Of a stretch of 64,000 bases of DNA, positions 9,095 to 18,268 are shown piece after piece. The first letter of the stretch is position 1; every line of letters begins with the position of its first letter. The translations under genes were made by a program, and so were the position numbers. The notes beneath the pieces were generated by a model that worked only from the letters and a program-made list of their open reading frames with translations, did not search any database and had not been told where the DNA came from. Source of the DNA: CAZXFH01 sp964640055 (GTDB taxonomy: Bacteria; Fidelibacterota; UBA2242; JAFGTP01); the NCBI GenBank assembly GCA_964640055.1, contig CAZXFH010000005.1:1-64000 (forward strand). Reading direction: 5' to 3'.

Positions 9095-12000
9095 TCAGAA
9101 TTCAAACTTAATACCAAAGAATATTTGCCTTGGTGTACCAAAAATCTCCTCACCAACAATATCCCAGTAGGCCTGGGAGTTATTAATATTAATGGCTTTA
9201 TACATATCCACATATTGTTGTCCGCCATAGGAATTGATTACGGACTCGCTACGGGTTTCATTGTTAATAAAGCCATCATCTACCGGGCTCCCGGTCATCT
9301 GATAGACATTCAATATATTTTTACGGTTGAACAGATTGCGTACACGCATATACACGATTGCCCGCATTTTACCAGTCAGATCAAAGCGTTTGTAGACATT
9401 CAGATCGGTAACAAAAGTCCAGGGTGTTTTTGAGGCGCCGATTGGTTCCACGGCTTCGCGGCTGCGGGTATCAAACATATAGTCAACGCCGGCATTATAG
9501 GGGGAAACCTGTCCACCGGCGGGCACATATACTTTTGTAAAGGGATGTCCGCTGGAGAACTGCATCAGTAGGTTAACACCCGACTGCTGTAAGATGGCCC
9601 CGCCGTCATTTTTACCAAATTGATAGTTCAGGTTAACCGAACCGGTGTGAGTCTGGGAATAATCCAGCGGATTGATGGTGGTTGGTTTCTGGGTGTCGCG
9701 GTAAATGGCACCGTGATAGGAAGTGGAATTGGAAGCGGTTCCTTCGGCCTGTGTCAAAGTGTAATTGAGGTTTCCGGATATGCGTTTGACGCGTCGCAGG
9801 GTTAGACGAAATTCCAGTCCTTTTGTCGTGGCAAAATCACTGTTAACAAACCGTTCATAAGCGATGGGTACCACGGAGTTTGGATCCACATTCTGTTTGG
9901 TAACCTGGATTTTACCCTTCTCATTTTTATAGAAACCGGTCACATCCAGGGCCGCATTATCAGCAATCTGCTGCCGGAAGCCCACCTCATAGGAAGTAGT
10001 ATGGATGGGACCTAAGCCAAAACCGATGGGATTAATGTAGTAATATCCGCCCTGATAAATTTGCCGTGACAAGGAATAGGTGCCGGTATAAATATTATTC
10101 AGGGACGGCATCTGCACAAACTGGCCGTAATTCATATAGAAAACACTGCGGTCAGTGGCCGGAAAGGAGAAGCCCAGCCGGGGACTGATAAAAGTCTCTG
10201 GATCTTTCTTCTGCCAGGCTTTTTCTTTGATTAAACCGGTTTCTTCATTCACTGGGGGATTTGTCGGATCCTTCAGTTCCTTATCATCAGTGTCAAAATA
10301 ATCAAACCGAACGCCGGCATTGATAATCAAGTCATTGAACTCGATCTTATCATGGAAATAAGCGGCGAACTCAGTGGGCCGTTTGGGTCCATCTACATAG
10401 ACGGTATCGTCTTGATCAATGTAATATTTTTTATCATCGATTTCATTGCCATAAATATCATAACCATAGGCATTCACGCGGCCTTCATTAAACCACTCAG
10501 CATCCGGCACATTTTCTTCACTGCCGTAAGAGGTAATCCCTATTCTCTGGCCTACTTCAGTTGGCGCGGTTAAAGCCATTACTGAGGGTGAAATATCGAA
10601 AAAGCGACAAGTCCATCTCCTCAGCTCGGTACCGGCTTTGATCTGATGATGTTGGCCCATCTGGCCGACATAATCAGCGGCCATGCCGTTATATCCTAGT
10701 GATTGAATAAAATAACGATTATTAGGATCGCCATTGCGTTCCATGGGAAACCCATTGATCGAATAGTCAAACATGGGCTGCCATGCATTTCGGTAAGTTA
10801 CACCATGTTCAGCAACAGCCGTACTGTCATAGTATTTTTTCCAGTCATGATCAAACCAGGAATCGCCGCGCTCTAAAGAACGGTCAAAGTGGTTAAAACG
10901 CAAGTCAAGATAGCTATTTTTGCCGGTGACCATAGTGGCCTTGGCATTCAGTAGCAGACTTTTGTTGACATTGTAAGGGTTTCGATCGTTCATGATATCC
11001 AGCATGGGCTGATCACTGATGCCATATTTTTGGTAGGTATAGGCGCCGCCGAGGCGAATTTTTACCGGCAGATCAAGTACCACAGTCCCATTAAGCGTAT
11101 AGCGGGTCTCTTCATTTTTAGGGGTAAATCCGTCCGGATAGGCAAAGCTGACCGTATCGAATCCAAAGGCTTGATTGTACGGATTCCGATCGACCAGGAT
11201 ATCCACATACTGTTGGCCATGACTGGTGACCGTGTCACCGGTACCAAATTCATAACCTTCAGACCAGCGTCTTTCACCATCCATCTCATCTTCATATTCA
11301 CCAGCCACAAAAAAACGTATTTTATTTGATAATAGCGGGCCTCCCAAGGTTAGGACACCAATCTTATGGCCGTAGGTATAGGTATTCATAAACTGATCGC
11401 CTTCTTCCGGATTACCAAAACCGTCCTGTTGCCAGTCCAGGGAACCGTTGAATTTTTTGCCACCGGTTTTAAATTCCTGTTTGATAACACCGGCATTGGC
11501 GCCGCCCATTTCAGCGGTAAAGCCGCTGGAAAAAACCTGCATTTCTTCCAAAGCTTCATTAATTACGGCCACTGCATTGGTGTTGTTCATCGGATTAACC
11601 GCAGCTGCACCCTCGACATAATAACCCACTTCATCGGCCCGGCCGCCCCGGATATGCACATTGCCATCCTGGACAACCACACCAGCCATATTCTGGATAA
11701 TGTCTTGGGTGCCCCGTACCGGAATACTTTCCAGCTCTTCCGAAGTGGTGATGGAAACACTTGACGTAGCATCCTTGTCAATCAATTTGCGCCGGGCAAT
11801 GACTTCAACTACTTGCCCTTCAATCACTTTCTCTTCCATTTCAAAGTCCAGCTCAGTGGTCAAATTGGAAGTAACTTTTACATTACTGATCACCACATCC
11901 TTACGGCCCATGTAGGTCGCCCGGACAGTATATGTTCCCGGAGGAACATTCATAATTACGTAATAGCCATCCTGATTGGTAGCAGCCCCCATCGCATAGG

Positions 12001-12145
12001 GTGCATCCTCAAGGATGATATTGACGCCTGCGAGTGGTTCACCCGTGCTCTCATCGACAACGGTACCCGCAATTTTACCCGATGCTCCAAACAGAACAAA
12101 GGGCAGTAGCAGCATCAACAAACAAATGGAAATACGTCGTACCAT
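9095..12145 (-). CDS. TonB-dependent receptor with CarboxypepD_reg-like domain
   Basis: Outer-membrane receptor of 1016 residues. It has a signal peptide (1-22), a carboxypeptidase-regulatory-like domain (about 24-108, GKIAGTVVDESTGEPLAGVNI), a plug domain (about 125-235, SIPVRGTQDIIQNMAGVVV and HIRGGRADEVGYYVEG), and a beta-barrel ending FFGIKFEF. AGGAGG lies 6 nt before the ATG. It is the first gene of the operon with the 1303-residue secreted protein and the PorV-like protein. The layout recalls Sus-like pairs, but no SusD-type lipoprotein is present. Substrate unknown. Confidence 0.88.
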   Translation of the reverse strand: MVRRISICLLMLLLPFVLFGASGKIAGTVVDESTGEPLAGVNIILEDAPYAMGAATNQDGYYVIMNVPPGTYTVRATYMGRKDVVISNVKVTSNLTTELDFEMEEKVIEGQVVEVIARRKLIDKDATSSVSITTSEELESIPVRGTQDIIQNMAGVVVQDGNVHIRGGRADEVGYYVEGAAAVNPMNNTNAVAVINEALEEMQVFSSGFTAEMGGANAGVIKQEFKTGGKKFNGSLDWQQDGFGNPEEGDQFMNTYTYGHKIGVLTLGGPLLSNKIRFFVAGEYEDEMDGERRWSEGYEFGTGDTVTSHGQQYVDILVDRNPYNQAFGFDTVSFAYPDGFTPKNEETRYTLNGTVVLDLPVKIRLGGAYTYQKYGISDQPMLDIMNDRNPYNVNKSLLLNAKATMVTGKNSYLDLRFNHFDRSLERGDSWFDHDWKKYYDSTAVAEHGVTYRNAWQPMFDYSINGFPMERNGDPNNRYFIQSLGYNGMAADYVGQMGQHHQIKAGTELRRWTCRFFDISPSVMALTAPTEVGQRIGITSYGSEENVPDAEWFNEGRVNAYGYDIYGNEIDDKKYYIDQDDTVYVDGPKRPTEFAAYFHDKIEFNDLIINAGVRFDYFDTDDKELKDPTNPPVNEETGLIKEKAWQKKDPETFISPRLGFSFPATDRSVFYMNYGQFVQMPSLNNIYTGTYSLSRQIYQGGYYYINPIGFGLGPIHTTSYEVGFRQQIADNAALDVTGFYKNEKGKIQVTKQNVDPNSVVPIAYERFVNSDFATTKGLEFRLTLRRVKRISGNLNYTLTQAEGTASNSTSYHGAIYRDTQKPTTINPLDYSQTHTGSVNLNYQFGKNDGGAILQQSGVNLLMQFSSGHPFTKVYVPAGGQVSPYNAGVDYMFDTRSREAVEPIGASKTPWTFVTDLNVYKRFDLTGKMRAIVYMRVRNLFNRKNILNVYQMTGSPVDDGFINNETRSESVINSYGGQQYVDMYKAININNSQAYWDIVGEEIFGTPRQIFFGIKFEF

Positions 12146-12389
12146 ACCAATCCTCCTTATAAAGTGTTAATACATTTTTAGTAAAGTTGCGTAAAAATAA
12201 TAAATTTATTGTTGTTGTTATTATTGATCAGTACCCTCCTCCAACTACAAAATCGTTTATGAAATCACTAGTCATGAATTTCATTTAATGACTGTTGAAA
12301 TCCTTAATGCGTTATCTAAACGAAGACTTTTTGGCTTGAATACTAGCCTTGATTTCCCCACTCCCAATCTTTAGCTACTCTCCCATGTT
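12146..12389 (-). other. Long 5' leader of the surface operon
   Basis: If transcription starts about 7 nt after the -10 box at 12396-12401, the mRNA has a leader of roughly 245 nt with no open gene. It can form small hairpins, such as GGCT/AGCC and ATGAAAT/ATTTCAT (12259-12284). I do not recognise a known riboswitch. Regulation at the leader level is only a possibility. Confidence 0.35.
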
Positions 12390-12395
12390 GGTACT

Positions 12396-12425
12396 AATGT
12401 ATTAATTTTCCGTTTTGATTGTCAA
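12396..12425 (-). promoter_or_regulatory. Sigma70-type promoter of the surface operon
   Basis: On the minus strand the -35 box TTGACA (12420-12425) and the -10 box TACATT (12396-12401) are separated by 18 nt. The promoter lies just after the clpP stop and points toward the TonB receptor at 12145. The same box pair occurs upstream of the ABC-transporter operon at 27170. Confidence 0.6.
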
Positions 12426-12446
12426 GCTTTTTATCGAGTCTCTGCT

Positions 12447-13046
12447 CTAATTTTTAGCCTGATTATCAAGAATATTGTCAATTATGCCATATTCACAGGC
12501 TTCGCCGGCGTTCATAAAGAAATTACGGTCCGTATCCTTGGCAATCCGTTTGATCGGTTGCTCCGTCAATTCAGATAATATTTGGTTCAATTTTTCCTTG
12601 GTTTTGATGATCTCCCGGGCATGGATATCAATATCACTGGCTTGCCCTTCAACCCCTCCCATGGGCTGATGAATCATGATGCGGGCATTGGGCAGTGAAG
12701 ACCGTTTCCCTTTTTGCCCCGCGGCCAGTAGAATCGCGGCCATACTGGCAGCCTGTCCGATACAAATGGTTTCCACCCTGGGCTTGACAAAGCGCATGGT
12801 ATCCAGAATTGCCAGTCCTGAAGTGACGGTGCCACCCGGACTATTAATATAGATCGAAATATCATTTTCAACATCTTCGGCCTGTAAATACAGGAGTTGG
12901 GCGATTACCACACTGGCCAGGTGGTCATTGATAATATCACCGATAAAAATGATCCGTTCTTTTAATAAACGTGAGTAAATATCATAGGAGCGTTCCCCCC
13001 GATTCGTCTGTTCAACAACAAAGGGAATATAGGTTTGATTTTTCAT
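12447..13046 (-). CDS. clpP: ATP-dependent Clp protease proteolytic subunit ClpP with Asn at the catalytic Asp site
   Basis: Cytoplasmic serine protease that forms a barrel with Clp ATPases. At 199 residues it has the family length. The oxyanion-hole loop INSPGG is at 68-72, the catalytic Ser101 is in QAASMA, and His126 is in MIHQP. Aligned from His126, the third triad residue falls at position 175, which here is Asn (AAT, 12522-12524) in KDTDRNFF, where most family members have RD. An Asn there is known in a few second ClpP paralogues such as Listeria ClpP1, which depends on partner subunits. This copy follows tig by 15 nt, the usual tig-clpP order; clpX is not adjacent. It may have low activity alone or work in a mixed complex. 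Confidence 0.93.
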   Translation of the reverse strand: MKNQTYIPFVVEQTNRGERSYDIYSRLLKERIIFIGDIINDHLASVVIAQLLYLQAEDVENDISIYINSPGGTVTSGLAILDTMRFVKPRVETICIGQAASMAAILLAAGQKGKRSSLPNARIMIHQPMGGVEGQASDIDIHAREIIKTKEKLNQILSELTEQPIKRIAKDTDRNFFMNAGEACEYGIIDNILDNQAKN

Positions 13047-13061
13047 AACGAATTCCCATAT

Positions 13062-14351
13062 TTAATTTTGTGATCTTTGCCTGAGTTCCTTGGTACGTAC
13101 TTTTTTGGTTTTTATATTGGCATATTCTTTTAGATGGTCCAGCACTTTCTCTTCTAACAATTGATATTTTAAGTTGGACTTGGCTTCCGGGTAACGATAG
13201 AGGTTTTTCACCGCCTCTCTTTGATCGTCAGGATACTGGTTGATCAGCTCTTCTGCTTTTGCTTGAATTTCTGCGGAAGATGCTTCGATTTTTTCCTGAC
13301 TGCGCAGCTTGTCTTCGATCAGAAACCAGCGGATATCTCTTTCGGCCTTGCTGCGGTACTGGGCTCTGATCTTCTGTTCATCAATTGTTTGTTGTTGCTG
13401 TTCCGCGCGACGTTTCAAATCTTCCACAACGCGGTCCAAATACAGTTCTATGCGAGCATCCGGGACTTCAAATTCGTGATTATCAATAAAATAGGTCTTA
13501 ATGCTATCGTTTATCTCTTTTTCAGCATGCTGGTCCCATTCCTTTTGCATGGTTGCGGCCAGTTGTTGACGCCATTCCTTCAGAGAGTCAACACTCTCCA
13601 GATTTTCCCGGACCCATTGATCGTCTATTTCGGGCAGCTGATGTTCTTCAACACGTTTCACTTTGATTTTATATGCCACTTTTTTTTCTTTTTCAGGTTC
13701 CAGGGTCACAATCACTTCGTCCCCGGCCTGAGCACCCAGCAAATTGGAAATATACGGCTTTTTAAAAACACCTTCACCCAGCTTGATCATACGGTCCTCA
13801 ACTTTTTTGCCGATGATCGGAATCCCCTTTTCATCGACCTCTTGTAAATCGCCTATCACGTAATGGCCGATTTGGGCACCCCCGGTCACCTCTCTGACTT
13901 CCGCCTGGTTTGCGCGGATCTCTTCCAGATAACGATCTATATCCTCTTTATCCAGTATATATTTCTTTTTGGTAACCGGAAAGCCCTTTTTATAGTCGCT
14001 CAATTTGAACTCAGGATCCACTTCGATCGTTAACTCATATTGGAAGGGTTTTCCCTCCTTAAAATCAATATCGCTAACTTTAGAGTCAACGATTTCAGTG
14101 ATCCCCTTCTCTTCCAGGGCCTTTTTATAGCTGTCATTAACCACTTGGTTGATGAACTCATATTGTATATTGGGTGCCAGGTGCCGTTTGGCAATGGATA
14201 GAGGCACCTTGCCGGGACGAAATCCATCCAGTTTAAGGTTTTTTCTCAATTTTTGAGCCACTTTTTCATAGGTCTCCGCCACCTCATCCCAATCAAATTG
14301 CACTTTTAAAAGATGACTTACCGGGCTTTTCTGTTGCAGTTCAACATCCAT
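13062..14351 (-). CDS. tig: Trigger factor, ribosome-bound chaperone
   Basis: A 429-residue peptidyl-prolyl isomerase and chaperone that binds the ribosome exit tunnel. The N-terminal ribosome-binding domain carries the signature GFRPGKVP (about 43-50). The middle FKBP-like domain runs from about residue 155 to 240 (GHYVIGDL... AGDEVIVTLEP). The C-terminal helical chaperone domain has the typical charged, coiled-coil-rich composition. The start has AAAGGA 6 nt upstream. It is followed by clpP after 15 nt and preceded by a tRNA-Leu gene on the same strand, so the tRNA and these two genes may share a transcript. Confidence 0.95.
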   Translation of the reverse strand: MDVELQQKSPVSHLLKVQFDWDEVAETYEKVAQKLRKNLKLDGFRPGKVPLSIAKRHLAPNIQYEFINQVVNDSYKKALEEKGITEIVDSKVSDIDFKEGKPFQYELTIEVDPEFKLSDYKKGFPVTKKKYILDKEDIDRYLEEIRANQAEVREVTGGAQIGHYVIGDLQEVDEKGIPIIGKKVEDRMIKLGEGVFKKPYISNLLGAQAGDEVIVTLEPEKEKKVAYKIKVKRVEEHQLPEIDDQWVRENLESVDSLKEWRQQLAATMQKEWDQHAEKEINDSIKTYFIDNHEFEVPDARIELYLDRVVEDLKRRAEQQQQTIDEQKIRAQYRSKAERDIRWFLIEDKLRSQEKIEASSAEIQAKAEELINQYPDDQREAVKNLYRYPEAKSNLKYQLLEEKVLDHLKEYANIKTKKVRTKELRQRSQN

Positions 14352-14382
14352 AAATAATCCTTTTTACTATACAATATTCGCG

Positions 14383-14468
14383 TGCCGCGGGCGAGAGTCG
14401 AACTCGCATCCCGATCAATCGGGACTGGATCCTAAGTCCAGCGCGTCTGCCAATTCCGCCACCGCGGC
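14383..14468 (-). tRNA. tRNA-Leu (anticodon UAG)
   Basis: An 86-nt cloverleaf read on the minus strand. The acceptor stem is GCCGCGG/CCGCGGC with discriminator A. The anticodon stem CTGGA/TCCAG encloses the loop CTTAGGA, giving anticodon TAG. The long variable arm (TCCCGAT...ATCGGGA type) is as expected for class II tRNA-Leu, and the T arm contains GTTCGACTC. The 3' CCA is not encoded. Confidence 0.95.
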
Positions 14469-14513
14469 TCAAAAAGCAAGTAAATTTAACTGTTTAGACT
14501 CTTTTTAAAAAGA

Positions 14514-14548
14514 AAAAGGAGTGAACCCGGAACGGACTCACTCCTTTT
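14514..14548 (-). terminator. Intrinsic terminator of the cohesin-like protein gene
   Basis: Stem AAAAGGAGTGA (14514-14524) with TCACTCCTTTT (14538-14548), 11 bp with a 13-nt loop. On the minus strand it is followed by T-rich sequence (TTCTTTTT). It lies 23 nt past the stop at 14572. Confidence 0.85.
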
Positions 14549-14571
14549 CTATCAGGTCTATAAAATGTTTA

Positions 14572-17500
14572 TTATTTCAATAATATCATTTTACGAGCTT
14601 GGGTATAATTACCGGCGGTTATCTTATAAATATAAACACCGGATTTAACGAGCGCGCCCTGCATATCGCGACCGTCCCACTGGACAGCATAAAAGCCTTC
14701 CATCTGATTCTCGTTGACCAGTGTGGCAATTTTCTGGCCCAGCAGATTGTAGATTTCCAGTTTTACCGGGCTCTTTTGCGGAATACCGTAGCGAATACTG
14801 GTTTCGGGATTAAAGGGATTGGGGAAATTTTGCTGTAACTCATAGTGACCCGGAGTCCCTGTTTGGCTTAAATCGATGTCAGTCATTACCGTTATTTCCA
14901 GATCAAAGGTGTCCGAAGACATGGTCATCATCATCCTATTGGTGGCGCCGACATACCAATATCCAGAGACAGTCATGGGAAATTCCACCCCCAAGCTAGC
15001 CAGTTCATCCAATAAATATTTGGTATTGATGGTTAAAGTTGTATCATTACCCGTATCATCAGAGGGTATCATGGCCGGCATCTGTCCGACGTCATGGATG
15101 CCAAACATAACACCATAGTGCAGAGGCATCCCCATGGGATCGGCTGAGGGTTCCCATTCAAAAACCATCTGATCGGTGGGATCTAAAAAATCGTAACTGA
15201 CTTCCATGCTCATTTCATCGGGTGGATAAATCAGGGAAAAGTCCATGGGAGCCCCGACAATTGAGAATATCGATGGTACCCCCACCGCCCATACTGTTTC
15301 TCCGCTGGGATCCGACGCAATCGCCATTTCATCGGGAACGAAGACCGGATAATAGCCCATCCCCGCTTCAGGATATACATCCACATCAAGTGTAAATTCA
15401 ACTGTAGACCCGGCGGCAATCGTGTCACCGGTCATGCTGAATCCGATCACCCGATAGGCACCATTATCCAGCTCGTTGCCGGAAATATTCCAGTTGGAAA
15501 GCGTGCTGCTTACGCCGGTACCGATAAAAATATCCGCCGAATCAACCAGGTCAAACTGAAAGCCACCAATAGTGGCAACATTCTCCACGACCACCAGAAT
15601 TTCAGCGGGTTCGCCGGCCATTCCCGTATCAGGATATACAGTATAAGTCACATCGGGCTGACCGACACTGAAAAAGCCGGGTTCAGGTTCGGAATAGAGC
15701 TGGCTTCCTTCGGGATCCGAAAGCACGATATCTTCCAGAATCAATACCACTTCGCCGATTGCTGCGGTGGCAGATACTTCATAGGTGATCACAGCCACCG
15801 GGCCCTGTCCAGGCGGAATTGAGGTGCCATTCATATCAAATCCCAGAGCTTTGTAAGAGCCGTCATCCTGTTCACTACCGGAATCTGACCAGCTACCGCC
15901 ACTAATGCTGTCTAACTGCTCAGTGGTATTTATTTCCAGAGCGGTCAGATAGTCGGGCACATCTCTTAAGACAAATTCAAATCCGCTGATATCCTGGGTA
16001 TTGATCAATTCGATCACCGCTTCCCCGGTTTCACCCGGATCGGCTTGCCCACCATGTACTAACAGGCGCTGGGTTTCGACCATTACATTAATAGCACCAT
16101 CAAGGGGTGTTGCGGGTAGTTGATTACCAACCAAATCGGAAATCACTATATTATCAAGATGAAGCCTCACATCCACCGCTTCCATAACAGTACTAATCGC
16201 AAACTTGATATTGGCGATGGCACCGGAATCAGGATCAATACCCAGACCGTTCATATCAAAGCCAATGACTTTGTAGCTGCCATCGGCTTGTTCCTGTCCC
16301 TGAACAGACCAACCGCTACCGGTCAGGCGATCAGTGCCGGTAACCGCCACGCCACTGACGAGATCGGGGATATCTTTTACACTGAATTCAAAACCACCCA
16401 CCTTGCTTTCTTGGTTCACCAGTTCGACCGGAACTATGACTGTATCACCGGCATAGCCGGCTGCCGAACCAATGGCCAGATTGACCCATTCCACCGGAGT
16501 GGCAGATACCTCATTAGAAGGACCGGATTCCCGGTCTCCGTAATCTCCGGTGACTACATAATAATAGGTAGTGCTATTGACCACACTACTGTCATGATAA
16601 GTCAGCGTACCGGGGTCGAGATCAGCCACTATATTCTCAGTAACCAGCTCAACCGGCGCGTTTTCTGAACGATACAGAGTATAACCAAACAAATTTTCCG
16701 GTTTTATTCCATTCTTTGGATTCAAGGTTACAAATTCAGGATTACTGATGACCCGTTTAGAAGCCATTTCTGCAGAGATCAGGTACCGCGCTGCTAGATT
16801 CCCGGGAGAAGCGTTACTCAACTCAGGAGTTTCACCCTCTCCGCTCTGCTCCGGGGGCTGCCATTCAAGAGGTACCACACCATCCAAGCCGGAAACAGCG
16901 CTTAAATTGATCGGCGGAAATAAATAGCCCTGCTCGATTGTAAAAATATTAGGGATCACAATTGTCGGTACCGGATCGCCCACCAGGATATTTTCCGCAA
17001 AAATTTCAACATCCTGAGATACTGCAAAAGGATCCACACTGACATATAGATCTAAGATCGGCACCTCGGTTGCGCTGACCGCAATATCACCACCATAAAG
17101 CACAACCCGCACACCGCCTTTTACCGGTGAAAAATCTACGGACATACCGGTGGTAGCCGTAGTTGTATGAATGCTATCGATCATTAGCACCTGAGGATGA
17201 CATAAAAGATCCAGCTGGATGCCACTGATCGTACCTGAATTTTTCATATTGAGGTTAACCGGATAGCCCCCTTCGCCGGCATCTCCGCTGCCCGAACCAA
17301 GCGCTAGCAGGGCATAAGTACCACTGAAAATATGCCCGGGCATCAGGGATTCAATCCCGAGGACATTACCATCTGTATCACTGAGCAATACATCCTGCAG
17401 ATACAAATCAATAATTGCATTGGTCAGTCCACTAACATTATAGGTAACTTGAAGGACTTCCCCATCTCCGGTAGCGATACTGTTTCCGGCCTCATCAAAA

Positions 17501-17784
17501 AGCAAGATACGGACCGCGCCGTTTTCCAGGGTATCGAACTCAGCCGAGAATCCGGCCGCCCTTCCAGTCGGTGTAACGGCAGCCACATCCAGTGTATCTG
17601 GCATATCAACCAGGTCCAACTGAATACCGGCTACCAAATCAACCGGATTATCTAATCCGATCCCGACTGTCGCGTCACTGGCATCACCACTGACCGCGGT
17701 ACTATTAATATAGACAGAATTACCTGCTAGAGCAGCAGAAAAGAGGAAAAAGCATATAAAAATCCCATACGCAATACGTCTCAT
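14572..17784 (-). CDS. Secreted multi-domain protein with cohesin-like repeats, FN3 and T9SS-like sorting domain
   Basis: About 1070 residues with a signal peptide (1-20). Two cohesin-like beta-sandwich units (about 22-160 and 160-285) precede an FN3-like domain (about 290-430). Three more cohesin-like units follow (about 435-570, 573-700, 703-838); they share patterns such as GGFEF/SGFEF/GGFQF, DGSYKVIGFDMNG and DNIVISD. Residues about 985-1070 are a sorting domain (NFPNPFNPET, LEIYNLLGQKIATLV, SGVYIYKI). AGGAGG is 5 nt before the ATG. No dockerin-bearing partner is visible in the window, so binding of dockerins is not implied; the units may simply be structural surface modules. It is monocistronic with its own terminator. 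Confidence 0.8.
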   Translation of the reverse strand: MRRIAYGIFICFFLFSAALAGNSVYINSTAVSGDASDATVGIGLDNPVDLVAGIQLDLVDMPDTLDVAAVTPTGRAAGFSAEFDTLENGAVRILLFDEAGNSIATGDGEVLQVTYNVSGLTNAIIDLYLQDVLLSDTDGNVLGIESLMPGHIFSGTYALLALGSGSGDAGEGGYPVNLNMKNSGTISGIQLDLLCHPQVLMIDSIHTTTATTGMSVDFSPVKGGVRVVLYGGDIAVSATEVPILDLYVSVDPFAVSQDVEIFAENILVGDPVPTIVIPNIFTIEQGYLFPPINLSAVSGLDGVVPLEWQPPEQSGEGETPELSNASPGNLAARYLISAEMASKRVISNPEFVTLNPKNGIKPENLFGYTLYRSENAPVELVTENIVADLDPGTLTYHDSSVVNSTTYYYVVTGDYGDRESGPSNEVSATPVEWVNLAIGSAAGYAGDTVIVPVELVNQESKVGGFEFSVKDIPDLVSGVAVTGTDRLTGSGWSVQGQEQADGSYKVIGFDMNGLGIDPDSGAIANIKFAISTVMEAVDVRLHLDNIVISDLVGNQLPATPLDGAINVMVETQRLLVHGGQADPGETGEAVIELINTQDISGFEFVLRDVPDYLTALEINTTEQLDSISGGSWSDSGSEQDDGSYKALGFDMNGTSIPPGQGPVAVITYEVSATAAIGEVVLILEDIVLSDPEGSQLYSEPEPGFFSVGQPDVTYTVYPDTGMAGEPAEILVVVENVATIGGFQFDLVDSADIFIGTGVSSTLSNWNISGNELDNGAYRVIGFSMTGDTIAAGSTVEFTLDVDVYPEAGMGYYPVFVPDEMAIASDPSGETVWAVGVPSIFSIVGAPMDFSLIYPPDEMSMEVSYDFLDPTDQMVFEWEPSADPMGMPLHYGVMFGIHDVGQMPAMIPSDDTGNDTTLTINTKYLLDELASLGVEFPMTVSGYWYVGATNRMMMTMSSDTFDLEITVMTDIDLSQTGTPGHYELQQNFPNPFNPETSIRYGIPQKSPVKLEIYNLLGQKIATLVNENQMEGFYAVQWDGRDMQGALVKSGVYIYKITAGNYTQARKMILLK

Positions 17785-18268
17785 TTATACCTCCTTAACA
17801 TAAATATCTTGCTTTTTACTTGACTTAAGCCCCTAAATCTAAATGATCAAACAGATAATCGGTGACCCTGGGGCAAGCCCCAGGGAATTCGAAAGTTAAA
17901 GCATTCATTTATATAGAAAACCAATAATTTTTTAGAAAGAGTCAATATTTTTTTCAGAGCCTGATAAAACAGCCGCCCACGACTCAAACTTGACACATCC
18001 CCCCCTACATTATACTTTCAAAAGTAAAAAATAAATGGTCTGTTTCCGATAACACAATCCATTCAAATGCCAACCTAAATATGCGGGAATTAAATCTCAG
18101 GGTCAATTAAAAATATACACAGGGTTGCGCGACATTCTTTCTGTAGCATCAGGCCATCCAGTGCTAAATAAAAATGGAATAACAAATAATATGTAAGGAT
18201 GAAATAAAAATTTAAAGTTGAAAAAACAAATAGCAGCGGCAGTTTAAATCCGATATGCCGATTGCAGC
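17785..18268. other. Intergenic region without a gene
   Basis: A 484-nt AT-rich gap between secA and the cohesin-like gene. It contains one strong GC hairpin, CCCTGGGG-CAAG-CCCCAGGG (17866-17885), without a T tract. A 65-codon frame at 18090-18287 (minus) overlaps the end of secA and has no ribosome site, so I do not treat it as a gene. Confidence 0.6.

Noticed and set aside
17866..17885. CCCTGGGGCAAGCCCCAGGG hairpin as a terminator of secA
   Set aside because: It is about 380 nt beyond the secA stop, lies nearer the start of the opposite-side gene, and lacks a T tract.
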